Shown here: positions 1-10,198 of the stretch, piece by piece
How the letters are laid out: each line of letters opens with the position of its first letter
Position numbering within the stretch: position 1 is the stretch's first letter
NCBI GenBank assembly: GCA_014529385.2
Contig: CM043954.1
Location: 95,315,247-95,379,246 of the forward strand
Direction of reading: 5' to 3'
Source of the DNA: Adiantum capillus-veneris
Taxonomy: Eukaryota > Streptophyta > Polypodiopsida > Polypodiales > Pteridaceae
Length of the DNA: 64,000 nucleotides
Notes under the pieces: model-generated
What the model saw: only the letters and a program-made list of their open reading frames with translations
Database searches by the model: none
What the model was told of the DNA's origin: nothing
Position numbers and translations under genes: made by a program

Positions 1-290
1 GATGGACGTGAGGTGTTACGCCTGTCTGCTCTGTCGGCCTGCTCTTGGTTTGATGATGATGGATTAGGTATTGTTGAAGCTGAAAATTATGAGCTTCTTA
101 ATACTAACCCAGCGAGGGTTTTATAGGCAACAGAACATTTTGGCTTGCCTTCCACTGCACACTCTGATCGTATCCACAGACCTCATCTGGGCGGTCTTGA
201 GAAAACTTTGGAGAGGGAGACTCGTGACCTGTGCGTCACCCACGTGGCACCTTCTGCAAAGTCAAAAGTGGTTCCCATGTACATAATCTT
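1..290 (+). pseudogene. Unrecognised coding fragment, copy 1
   Basis: The frame that is open at base 1 reads a plausible protein through to about 290. It is interrupted once, by TAG at 124-126, which sits where a Gln would restore the frame. I do not recognise the family. The stretch from about 112 to 290 is repeated at 918-1100, including the same TAG, so the two are duplicated pieces of one ancestral exon or mobile element. There is no start codon in view and the gene may begin outside the window. It could equally be a chance frame preserved by duplication. Confidence 0.3.
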
Positions 291-803
291 AGGCTGGTTA
301 CACACAGAACGCCCAAGTTTGGGCATGCTTGCGTGGATTCCAGGTGGCAACGTCGAATTCGATGCGCAAAAAGTGGAGTGCCCAAGACAAGGGACAGCCA
401 AGCTCCCCTGTCCATCGATGGGCAGGGGTGGAGCTCACGTCGCGTCAGCAGGAAGACTCTGACGCAACCAATAGCCTACGCACCAACTGTTGCAATTTGC
501 AGCTTTTATTTTATTGTTACTTAAGGTTGGGCAAGCAAGTGTGTAAAGCTCACCCGCCCACCCCAAATTGAACGTGAGGCAGTGCCCATTAGTGTGTAAA
601 CGCCCTTATGAGCACCAGGACTTAAAAGCCATGACACTAAGAGGGCTACCCTATAGGCCCTCTAAAGGTGGCTTGGGAGGGCCCTCAAATGATGTTGGAA
701 ACACCCCATACCATTCTAGCAGCTCCAAGGTGCCCTTTACCATGCAAAGCGGAGTGACTGCTTCAGTTTCACTTGCCCCCTCCACATTTAATGTTTCGCC
801 TTT

Positions 804-840
<37 letters not shown>

Positions 841-1100
841 ACTCCAATTGTGAGGGAAAAAGTTTTGATTACTTGAAGGAGTTTGAAGCTTTCTAGCCTA
901 ACCTTACTTAGACAAGCGCCAGGGTTTTATAGGCAATAGAACATTTTGGCTTGCCTTCCACTGCACGCTTTGATTGTATCCACAGACCTCATCTGGGCGG
1001 TCTTGAGAAAACTTTGGAGAAGGAGACTCGTGACATGTGGGCCATCCACGTGGCACCTGCTGCAAAGTCAAAAGTGGTCGATGATCATCCCATGTATGTA
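112..1100 (+). repeat. Direct duplication of ~180 bp (112-290 and 918-1100)
   Basis: Two highly similar copies, both containing the words ACATTTTGGCTTGCCTTCCA and CCTCATCTGGGCGGTCTTGA, lie 806 bp apart in direct orientation. Copy 2 has a ~9-bp insertion near its end, before the CCCATGTA word. The sequence between them shows no gene; it contains a run of 33 C at 806-838. The duplicates may be decayed LTR or transposon pieces. Confidence 0.8.
806..838 (+). repeat. Poly-C run (33 C)
   Basis: An uninterrupted homopolymer of C. Similar shorter runs lie at 3677-3692 and 3901-3914. Homopolymers this long are prone to assembly error, so the exact length is uncertain. Confidence 0.95.
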
Positions 1101-2294
1101 ACATTTAATGGGCTAGTAACTTGTGTGTCGGAAAATAGCATGAACATAGTGAGTATTTCATTAGAATAGATTCCTAATGAGATTAACAAGAGTGCTTGGG
1201 TGGAGAAAGCAACAAAAAGCATAACACCTAGTTAGATAGCATGAACAATACTTCAAAAGAGAGAGAGAAATTAAGCAATTGACAACAGTTCAGGACCGGA
1301 TTTGCATGGAGCCAGCCCCCCCTCCAAAAGGCTTTGTATTATGGTTTCTCCCATCGAGAGAGACATTTTACAATACAAATTCTTGTGTTCCTTCCATACT
1401 ATCTAGTGCAATGAAGATGGAAACTTCATGCACTACCCAAAACACTTATCAAACACAACATCAATTCCCTCACGGTCTCAAACCCAAGACCTCACACACC
1501 CTCGAAGATGGTGAGAGCTAGCGGGGTATGAGAGTAGATTGAGAGGAAGAAGGAGTATTCTTACAAGAAAGATGTACATCTCCTCACATAATCACTCATA
1601 TTAGCATAGCTTAGCTTAGTAATTAGCATGGCAGAGGAGATGAGCATGCATTGAATCTTGGCTCTTGGTTGGATTTGCATCGTGACAAATCCAAGAGTTG
1701 TTGGTGTAGGCCTCCCTTCTCACAAGCTTGGAGTAGGTGGTAAGCTTTCCATTAAAGCTTGAGAAGGAGAGAGAGTCTTCTTTACTTCACACATGAGCTA
1801 GTGTGAGTGTGTAGGTGATAATGCCTTTGAAAAATTAGTCCCCCTCTCTCTCTTGGTCGACCCCTCTTGCTATTTGCTCTTGCTAGCATCCTATTGGACC
1901 TCCCCAGGCTTAGCCAATGGTAATTAAGCAACATAAGTGATAGCCTTCTAACATGTGTCCCCCTTTCCCCTTTTGTGAGAGCTTTAGGTAATTATTTAAT
2001 TCAACTAAACTCTCATTGGACCCCTTTGCCTCGTGGCCAATAGGGATCAGGCAAGCCATTGGGCTGCTGAATGCTCATTGGTCCCCTTGGGAGACTTTCC
2101 AATAGTCTTCTAGAGAGCTTAATTCTTATTGGTTCTTTGATTAAGTGTTTTTAAATTAATTAAACTAGATTTACTCTAGCCTAATTCTCATTGGTCCACC
2201 TCCAAGGCCATCCAATAGGAAGTGGGTACATGTTGTGGGCATCTGGGCTAGGGAGTTGACACGTGTCCCTCATTCCCTTTGTGTAAAGGGAATG

Positions 2295-2329
<35 letters not shown>

Positions 2330-3010
2330 TTTCTGACTAGTACCCTACTTGCAAGGCTTGCCCCCTCTTATGTAGGGATTGCCAAAGACTTTTGGACCAC
2401 ACACAAAGCATCCAATTCCCCCAATGTTTGACCTTTGGACACAACCTTTGAATTTTGGAACCATAGCATTTTGAAAGCCTTAATGGGCTTGTTGCACATG
2501 GCTCTTTTACAGATGGCCCCCCCTTTGGATCCCTATTTTCCCTCCTTTGGATCCCTACTGTGGCCGGTCTACTAGCTTAACCAATATTCTAGCTTTTTCT
2601 CCCCTATCACTTCCCCATATTAAATGATCAGTTTAACCTGAGAAAATCATTTAGAAGAATTAGATGTTGATTATTATGAAATTATCTCTCTCTTGAAATC
2701 ATAGTCGTCCTCGACTATGGGGTAGAGAAGATAAAGCATATTCATTAGTCCTTTTCTTAGCGGGTAGAGGATCCCTATGTTACCCTACTACATCATTCCA
2801 CAATGGATGACTAGTCCATTTGGCACTTGAGAGCCTGAGGCCGCCGCAAGCATGTCTGCACATTAGTCCTATCATCTTCCATAGTAGAGTGACAAGCTCT
2901 ACTTGGTGTTCGGGAGACGTCGTCTCCACAAACTTGATCTAAGCATGCATACTACTTCATTTTTGTGCACAATAAAGAAAAAGAGAGTCTTATAAGACAA
3001 AAACTTTGTT
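1100..3010. other. Non-coding stretch with CCAAT-type inverted units
   Basis: I see no gene here. At about 1888-2220 there are four imperfect units in which ATTGG(A/T)CC is followed 15-30 bp later by CCAAT(A/G)G, forming repeated inverted pairs. A 13-bp-stem hairpin at 2268-2297 is followed directly by a GT dinucleotide run at 2297-2327. A short tandem CCCTTTGGATCCCTA duplication lies near 2520-2565. Confidence 0.6.
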
Positions 3011-3014
3011 CATT

Positions 3015-3394
3015 TTAAACATTTGTACAAGTGTGACGAAGACGCAGTAGGAGTTTCCGACATAGAGCCAATGGCAGGATCACCATGTGGTGCACCGAAA
3101 ACGCCCAGTCCTCTTGCCTCTGCCGTCCGGCCTTGCGCGCCGGTGCACCACCAATGAACACAGACCAATGGGGCACCTCCTCAAGCGACGGGTGAGTTGT
3201 CCTATCATCTCTCCGAGCGCTTTTCCGAGGATTCCAAATCCCTTCGTTCTCCACGTGCTCCAAAGCAATGCGCCTCAAGCGAGAATTGCCCTTTTGCACT
3301 TGGCGCAAGGACAAGGTAGTTTTTCCTTGAGCCAATGATCTCGCTCTGGGCCTCCAGGAGGACCACGATCATCCCAATCGATGTCTTGCACACG
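3015..3394 (-). pseudogene. Possible transposase-associated fragment with CPCxxC motif
   Basis: Read on the minus strand from about 3394, one frame gives DIDWDDRGPPGGPERDHW followed by LPCPCAKCKRAIL. It then breaks into other frames. The CPC-x2-C pattern recalls the cysteine-rich N-terminal region that accompanies En/Spm (CACTA) transposases. That is established family knowledge; assignment of this fragment is inference. The frame is shifted at least once near 3285, so it is a relic if real. The 250 bp upstream and downstream show no matching transposase core. Confidence 0.3.
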
Positions 3395-3658
3395 CGAAAG
3401 GTTGTTTATTTAGTCATATGTTGTAAAAAATAAATAATTAAAAAAACACTTAATTTCATTAGAAAAATTACATATAGTTAAAGTCAAAGGGAATAAATGA
3501 CAATAAGTGTTAAAATTATTTTTTAACTAAAAGAGATTTTTAAAATTCAATTAATAAACATTTAAAATTACTACAAAATAAAGTATCCATAAAAAATTAA
3601 AAATCTTCATAAAAAAACTCAAAAGGCTAAAAAATGAAATAATGTATAGCTAAGGGTA

Positions 3659-3683
3659 GGGGGGGTGGTTTGTACACCCCCCC
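3659..3683. repeat. G/C-run hairpin
   Basis: GGGGGGGTG at 3659-3667 pairs with CACCCCCCC at 3675-3683 around a 7-nt loop. It lies 45 bp before a GCGGTAATA cluster, the same order as the palindrome plus GCGGTAATA cluster at 8674-8880. It may therefore be the end of a related element. Confidence 0.6.
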
Positions 3684-3729
3684 CCCCCCCCCAACCTCGG
3701 ATTCGCATGTATCCGTTTGAAATGATTGG

Positions 3730-3770
3730 CCGCGGTAATATAGGCGGTAATAGCTGCGGTAATAGCTGGT
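3730..3770 (+). repeat. GCGGTAATA cluster, copy 1
   Basis: Three closely spaced copies of (G)CGGTAATA separated by TAG or AGCT-type spacers. The pattern GCGGTAATATAnGCGGTAATAGC recurs at 8749-8776. Such short clusters resemble subterminal repeats of DNA transposons, which is inference. Confidence 0.6.
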
Positions 3771-4317
3771 GCCTAAAAAAGGAAAGAAGGAAGAGTATGC
3801 CGCGTTTTTGCAGCATACCCTGTCTTCCCTATGTTTCTTGCTCTCCGCCATCGCTCCCAAGCTTTCCCCCCTTCCCCTCTCCCACTCCCCATCTCTCCGT
3901 CCCCCCCCCCCCCCATCTCTCCCTTCCCCCTCTCTCCTTCTCCAAGCTTCTCAAGTTTCGTCGAAGAGGGTTTCGTCCAAGTTTCAGCAAGGGGGTATTC
4001 CGCCATCTTCTTTGGATGCTCAACCTATTTGAAGCTCAACCGCGCTACAACAAAGAGGTAAACACAAAAGCACATTCTCCCTCTTCCCCTTTTGTTTTCT
4101 ACTACACACACACACACAAATTTAAAAAAAAATAGAGAAAATAGAGAATCCATTATAACATACCTCGTTCATTAGGAAATGGTTGTTTTGCACGGCTTGT
4201 TTGAAATGGTTGTTTTGCTAAGCCCGTTTGAATATGGTTGCTTTGCTACACACGTTTGGAAATGATTGATTTGTCACACATGTTTTGAAAATGATTGTTT
4301 GGATAGTGTTAGATGAA

Positions 4318-4318
<1 letters not shown>

Positions 4319-4365
<47 letters not shown>

Positions 4366-4680
4366 AGAGAGGGAGAGAAATAGATAAAGAGAGTGATACA
4401 GGGAGAGAAATTTAGGTAAATGTTAAATATAGAGAGAGAAATAGATGAAGAGGGAGAGAAATGTTAGATAGGGAGAGAGAAATAGATAAAGAGAGTGAGA
4501 GAGAAAGAGGGATAGAGATAGATAAATAGAGAGAGAGAGAGAGATTTAAAGAGAGGGAGAGAAATGTTAAATAGAGAGAGAGAAATAGATAAAGAGGGAG
4601 AGAAATGTTAGATAGAGAGAGAGAAATAGAGAAAGAGAGTGAGAGAGAAAGAGGGATAGAGGTAGAGAGAGAGAGAGAGA

Positions 4681-4724
<44 letters not shown>

Positions 4725-5526
4725 AAAATAGAGAAAGAGATAGGGATAGGGATAGAGGGAGTCCATGTTAGGGAAAGAGGGAGAGAGATAGGGAAAGAGA
4801 GAGAGTAGATAGAGAGGGAGAGATAGAAAGAGGGAAAGAAACAGAGAGATAGAGAGGGAGAAAGAGAGGTGGAGAAAGAAAGAGAGAGAGATAGAGTGAG
4901 AGAGGGAAAGAGGGAGAGAAAGAGAAGAATAGAGATAGAGAAAAATAAAGAGAGATAGAGAAAGAGAGTAAGAGATAGAAAGAGGGAGATAAAGAGAGAG
5001 ATAGAGAGGGAGAAAGAAAGAGAGAGAGATAGAGGAAGAGAGGGAGAGATAGAGTGAGAGAGGGAAAGAGGGAGAGTAGATAGAGAGGGAGAGAAAGAGA
5101 GGAATAGAGATAGAGAAAAAGAAAGAGAGATAGATAAAGATAAGAAGAGATAGAAAGAGGGAGAGAAAGAGAGAGATAGAGGGAGAGAAGGAAAGAGAGA
5201 GAGTAGATAGAGAGGGAGAGAAAGAGAGGAATAGAGATAGAGAGAAAGAAAGAGAGATAGAGAAAGAGAGGAGGAGATAGAAAGAGGGAGAGAAAGAGAG
5301 AGATAGAGAGGGAGAGAAAGAGAGGAATACAGATAGAGAGAAAGAAAGAGAGATAGAGAAAGAGAGGAAGAGATAGAAAGAGGGAGAGAAAGAGAGGGAG
5401 AGAAAGAAAGAGAGAGAGATAGAGGGAGAGAGATAGGGAAAGAGAGACAGTAGATAGAGAAAAATAAAGAGAGATACAGAAAGACAGGAAGAGATAGAAA
5501 GAGATACAGAAAGAGAGATAGAGAGG

Positions 5527-5589
<63 letters not shown>

Positions 5590-5612
5590 TAGAGAGGGAG
5601 AGAAAGAGAGGA

Positions 5613-5682
<70 letters not shown>

Positions 5683-5738
5683 GGAGAGAAAAAGAGAGAG
5701 AAAGAGAGGGAGAGAAAGAGAGAGATAGAGGGAAATAG

Positions 5739-5793
<55 letters not shown>

Positions 5794-5876
5794 GAGAAAG
5801 AAAGAGAGAGAGATAGAGGGAAATAGGGAGAGATAGAGTGAGAGAGGGAAAGAGGGAGAGAGAGGGAAATAGGGAT

Positions 5877-5919
<43 letters not shown>

Positions 5920-6062
5920 GAGAGAGGAAAAAAGGGAGAGAAAGAGAAAGAGAGATAGAGATAGAGAAAGAGGTAGAGAAAGAAAGAGAGATAGAGGGAA
6001 AGAGGTAGAGAAAGAGAGGTAGAGAAAGAAAGAGAGAGAGAAAGAGGGAGAGAAAGACAGAG
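4319..6062 (+). repeat. 1.7-kb GA-rich purine microsatellite/minisatellite
   Basis: Almost pure purine on the plus strand: long (GA)n blocks (for example around 5528-5585 and 5608-5674) mixed with longer units such as GAGAGAAATAGATAAAGAG and GAAAGAGAGGAATAGAGATA. Three minus-strand frames stay open across it and give Ser/Leu/Phe-rich products of 461-621 residues; these are composition artefacts, not genes. The tract begins exactly where the HSPA12-like fragment stops making sense (about 6067), so expansion probably occurred at or next to an old exon or breakpoint. Confidence 0.95.
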
Positions 6063-6066
6063 AAAG

Positions 6067-6373
6067 CGAAGGGCAGCCCATCCCCAAGCTTGGAGGGTGT
6101 AGGTAGAAGACAATGGGTTCCACTTGTAAAACATGTTGATCTATGTTTTGCAATAACGGGATGAAACGGCTGCCTCACTTTGTGAGGCCATTCTAAGACA
6201 TGGTGGATGTCCTTGGGGTCACTCTTCTGGACATACGCGAAGCCCGAAAAAGTGGTGCCCAAGTCCAAAGCCACCATGACCTTAGCCTAGGCCTCCATGC
6301 CTTGGCATAAGATGTCGCCCATGTTTGGCTTCTCATCTCTGAGAGTGCTTGCTTTACATGGAGGCGCAGACAT
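6067..6373 (-). pseudogene. HSPA12-type Hsp70 N-terminal fragment, broken
   Basis: The minus strand from ATG at 6373 reads MSAPPCKASTLRDEKP, then a TAG (6289-6287), then VALDLGTTFSGFAYVQKSDP with WPHKVR. This matches the phosphate-1 loop (DxGTT) that opens the ATPase domain of HSPA12/Hsp70-like proteins. After a frameshift near 6180 it continues as SSRYCKT, a second TAG (6143-6141), and FYKWNPLSSTYTLQAWGWAA, the typical next segment. Both TAGs fit lost CAG Gln codons. The reading ends in the GA tract, so the nucleotide-binding domain is truncated after roughly 100 residues. It is a relic exon or captured host gene piece. HSP70-like identity is strong; placement in the HSPA12 branch rests on my recognition of the spacing. 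Confidence 0.65.
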
Positions 6374-6880
6374 GACTCTAGGACGGAGAGAGAGAGATAG
6401 AGTGAGAGAAATAGAATTACTTATTGCATTACATTAGAATTGTACTGTTACGATCAATTGATCACTTAGACGTTGAATTTAGGTGCAGCCAACACAAAAC
6501 GATGGCTACATTTACAACCTTAACATATATATGTGTGAACATATATATCTATTTATTCATGTATGTAGGCACTAAGTATGGGAGCATAGCATCCGAAGGT
6601 TAAACGCTTTCTCTTGGGTATAGTCCTTTTTTAATCGTGGCATTGCGGTCATTGATCCACTCATGCATGGATTACCGCAACGTACCTTTGGTTTTACCAC
6701 GGTTGAGACTGCGATGATATCTAAAGAGGTGCAGTTGACCTTTGGCACTACTAGCCTCTACTTCGGTCTACTAGTATGTATATGTATCTACGTGTTTGTG
6801 TGGGAATATACTTGTGTATGTATATTTAAATGAGTGAGTAGGGTGGAAAGCTTAATCTTTTATTTCTCTTTGTAATGTAG
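6374..6880. other. Intergenic, no gene seen
   Basis: A short GA run at 6385-6412 and AT-rich sequence with ATATATGT words. It precedes the first exon of the transposon gene at 6881 and may contain its promoter, but no motif is convincing. Confidence 0.5.
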
Positions 6881-8468
6881 ATGTCAGACGATAGACCAAC
6901 TGGTGAGGAGCAGCCAGCTGGCTCTTCTTTTGGTTGGTTCACATCTCAGGTGGGCTCCCACCCGTGGTGGACATTGTATCCACTGGACCCGAGTCTTGAG
7001 TCGGTGAGAACAAGCAAAAAAATAAATAATGTTTCTACATAGTTAACCGTAAACCATGAGTGTCATAGGTTTTTTTTTTGTTATTTGCAAGCATGGCCAT
7101 CCTACACCTACCCTTCTCAGATTCCTGCACCAGTTGTAGATCCTGACTTACAGTGGGCTATCTCTTTACGAGAGTAGTACCTCCGTTCGACGGAGGATTT
7201 GTTTGGCCACTACACTCCATAGTAGCTTGCGAACTACAGCATTTCTCCGCAGACTACACCATGGGGGAGTCAGGGAGGGACTCCTTACCTACAGAGCCTC
7301 GCACCAATGGCACCTCTCTCAACTCTCCCTTCCTATTGTCCTACTCCTATTCCATCGCAGGGTCCTACTCCCCTTGCATCGCAGGGTCCTACTCCCATGG
7401 CTTCACAGGGTCCTACGCAACTCCATTCCACTCCGGCTTTGCTAGAACATAGTCGACAGACTTCCTCTGGCAGCACGCATCGACGCTCGTCTCAGGACAG
7501 CGAGCGCCATGAGAGACGAAGCAGCGGCGGATCTTGTGGTTTTGCATGTTTTGGTAGTGGCAGGGGAAGGGAGTCCCCACTTTCAGAGAGTGCCGCCCCT
7601 GACGTAGAGGACGAGGATACTGACACGCCCGTGCCAGACACGCATGGGTGCTACTACAGGGTTAAATATGGCTGGGAGGTTGATTTTGGCACAGCACAAT
7701 GTAGGGCATTTCGACACCATCTACAAATTCTTATACATTCAACGTATAAGAATTGTTTTATAAAGTTCAGAGACCAACTGCCCGATCATGCACGGTACAT
7801 TGAGGACGCTCTATTAGCTAGATTTCCAAACGCCCCCGATCAACGTTTTTCACAACAATGGTTGGAGAGCTACATAAAAGCATTTCTAAAAAACAAGTAG
7901 TCCAGTGTGCGGCGCACAGCAGCCAACCAGGTCAGAGATCCAGACAGGAGGTACCTGGTGGCAACATGGCAGACGCGGAGTGGGAGTGGGAAATTCAAGA
8001 GAAGAGCAATGAAGCTGCGACGACGGGCTCATCATATAGACAACAACCCGAGGCCCGCGCAAGACAAACTCCCACGTACTATGGCTCACGTCGCAAGGGA
8101 GCTTGGAAGGATAAATATGTAAAATTATTTGAATTATAACGTCGATCGTTGATTGTAAAGATTGTAGTTGATAATTTGGTATTGTTATTGCTAACTTAGG
8201 AAAATGTCACTCTCTCTCGACCAACCAGAGCGATGGTCAAGTATCGGGAGCAACATACAGAATTTGGTACTTGGCGATGGCTGTTTGAAAACAACCACAT
8301 CTCTCACGAGCAATTCGACGGGGCGGTTGGATCACTACAAGCGGTAAGTTTAAACAAGTAATTTTGTATCAATTGTTTTGAGCTGTGGATAATTGTTTAA
8401 TTTGGTTTGGATTTATGTAGAGTCAAAGTGATCCAACATACGTGCCTCTGGACAACGACGAGGATTAG
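6881..8468 (+). pseudogene. Transposase_24-like transposon protein, spliced, four TAG stops
   Basis: A multi-exon gene, probably an accessory protein of an En/Spm-like DNA transposon. Exon 1 starts MSDDRPTGEEQPAGSS and ends at donor GTGAGA (7004). Exon 2 follows acceptor AG at 7090-7091 and runs in one frame to about 8118: a Pro/Gln/Ser-rich linker with SQGPTP repeats, then a basic domain containing YGWEVDFGTAQCRAFRHHL, KRRAMKLRRRAHH and MAHVARELGR. Exon 3 (8200-8343, acceptor TTAG, donor GTAAGT) gives RPTRAMVKYREQHTEFGTW. Exon 4 (8421-8468) ends in DNDED and a stop. Exons 3 and 4 are intact and in phase. The body has TAG at 7175, 7220, 7223 and 7898, each where Gln fits. The exon 1/exon 2 phase does not match, so a small indel is likely. 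The family call rests on resemblance of the C-terminal half and is moderate. Confidence 0.5.
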
Positions 8469-8673
8469 ATTAAAAAAATGGTTTTTCAAGACTTTCGTAA
8501 AGTCCCAATGTGGCACAATGTATATACAACTATTTACTTTTTATTGTAACTTTTTTTAATAGTTTATCTTCTACATTTTTAATTGTCAAAGTAAAGTAAA
8601 TTCAATTTGAGTTCTTTGGTATTTTTTATACTCTTCCAAAAAACAATTGATGTCTTATTGTTTTATGCAGGTA

Positions 8674-8737
8674 AAAAATAAAGGTGTTCATTTGGGCCAC
8701 CCAAATTTGGGTGGCCCAAATGAGCACCTTTATTTTT
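8674..8737. repeat. 64-bp near-perfect palindrome
   Basis: Two 32-bp arms meet at 8705/8706 (centre CCCAAATTTGGG). They differ by one position (8687 T against 8724 G), which would be a wobble pair in RNA. A transcript would fold into a long hairpin. It sits just before the GCGGTAATA cluster, in the same order as 3659-3770. Confidence 0.95.
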
Positions 8738-8747
8738 GAACTGGCGT

Positions 8748-8880
8748 TTAGCGGTAATATACGCGGTAATAGCAGCGGCAAAGGTCCCGGTAATAGTAGC
8801 GGGTATATTGCCACGACTATTACCACACTTATTGCTGATAAACCACTACCGCGTTCATAGCCGTGGTTATTGCCGCCCAC
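8748..8880. mobile_element. GCGGTAATA/TATTACCGC foldback-like element
   Basis: The left half carries repeated GCGGTAATA words (8749-8815). The right half carries their complements in degenerate form (TATTACCAC, CTACCGC, TTATTGCCGC), so the segment folds imperfectly on itself. With copy 1 at 3730-3770 in the same orientation, this looks like a small foldback or MITE family. Ends and target duplications could not be fixed. Confidence 0.45.
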
Positions 8881-8925
8881 ACAAATTTTTCTCTCTCCTT
8901 TTTACTTTGTTTTTCCGCGGCAATG

Positions 8926-10196
8926 TTAGTGGTTATAGACAACTCCTCTTATAGTGTGTTGTAAGTTCTCTTCCTCACAGGTACTATACATTAGAATTTT
9001 ATTGAAGAAAGCAATAACAAACTTTCCCTGATGTTGTAAGTGTTCTTCCTCATAGGAACCATACACTAGAATTTCACTGAAGAAAGCAATATCAAACTTT
9101 CTCGAATATCGTTTCAAGATAGTGTCCATAAGAGTCATGAAAGTAGCTCCACCTTGGCCAAATCAAAGGACATAACTAGAAACTCATAGTGTCCAAACCT
9201 TGTTTGAAAAACAGTTTTGGGTATTCTAGCAAGCCTAATGCGTACGTGATGATACCCTGGCCGCAAACCCACCTTTGTAAAGATACAAGCATGGCTGAGT
9301 TTGTCAAATAAATTATCCACTCTAGGAAACAAATACTTGTTCTTAACAGTAACCACATTCAAGCCCCACGGTAATCTATGCACATGTGCATACTACCCTT
9401 CTTTTTCTTCACCAAACAAAATGGGAGAGGCCCATGGTGAAGAAATGGTTATATAGACCATTTATTGGGATAGTCAGCAAGCTGACGTTCCATCTCAATA
9501 GCCTTAGGATGACTGATTCGATAAGGTGGTTTACTAAATAAGCTTACTACTTGCAACCACTTCTATGCCGTGTTGCGTAGCATATTTCTTTGGTGACCAT
9601 GGTGGAACATCATCAGAAAACACATCCCTATAATCCATTAATAACTCTTTTAATTTCCTAATAACATTTTATAGTCTAGGGGAGAGAGAAGTAGCCATAG
9701 ATGGAAGAGAAGAGACAGAAGAATGCTGCATTAAGGAATGGTCATTTGTTAAAACATTTTTAACATTTGACAAAAAATGACACACTCATTAACACAAAAA
9801 AGCTCTTATTTTCATCTTGAGAAGAGAGCTTCATAATGTCGACTGTAAAAGTAAGTGGCAAGGAAGAAACATCGTTCTCCCCCAATAGCAGTTACATGCA
9901 TACCATTGGATTCAAACATCAAACTATTATGCTCATAGATACACTTTAATGATGACCCTAACCCATATAACCATCAAGTCTTCTTGAGTAAGTACCACAT
10001 TTACCAAGTCCATATTCATGACTTGGAAATTCAAGTACGTATGATACGAGTATGATACTCTTGAATCTCTAGCGTACATAATTTACTTGTGTATCCCACA
10101 CCTTGGCATCATGGCCATTAATCATAACTATCTTATAGCAGTGGAAAGGAGTCTGGGGAAAATTTAGTCGTTTCTCTAACTTATCCTTGATAGACT
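8926..10196 (-). pseudogene. Degenerate Ty3/gypsy PR-RT remnant
   Basis: On the minus strand, fragments in order from 10170 down: protease-region words (MNMDLVNVVLTQEDLMV, LMFESNGMHVTAI), then DVFSDDVPPWSPKKYAT, PPYRISHPKAIEMERQL, and reverse-transcriptase core words [37 protein letters not shown] and [11 protein letters not shown]. The segment that should hold the catalytic FxDD is present twice in tandem (FFSEILVYGSYEEEHLQH and FFNKILMYSTCEEENLQH) and lacks both aspartates. Stops and frameshifts are frequent. No LTR is recognisable, and family A begins right at its 5' side (about 10199). It belongs to a gypsy lineage different from family A. Confidence 0.8.
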
Positions 10197-10198
10197 GT

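Noticed and set aside
3665-4135. 156-codon frame through the poly-C and CT-rich region
   Set aside because: Pro/Ser-rich only because of the C runs; frames on both strands are open and no domain is visible.
4412-6277. Long minus-strand frames (up to 621 codons) rich in Ser, Leu, Phe
   Set aside because: They arise from the purine tract: three overlapping frames are open together and composition is only CT repeats. Only the 5' end (6069-6277) has real protein similarity.
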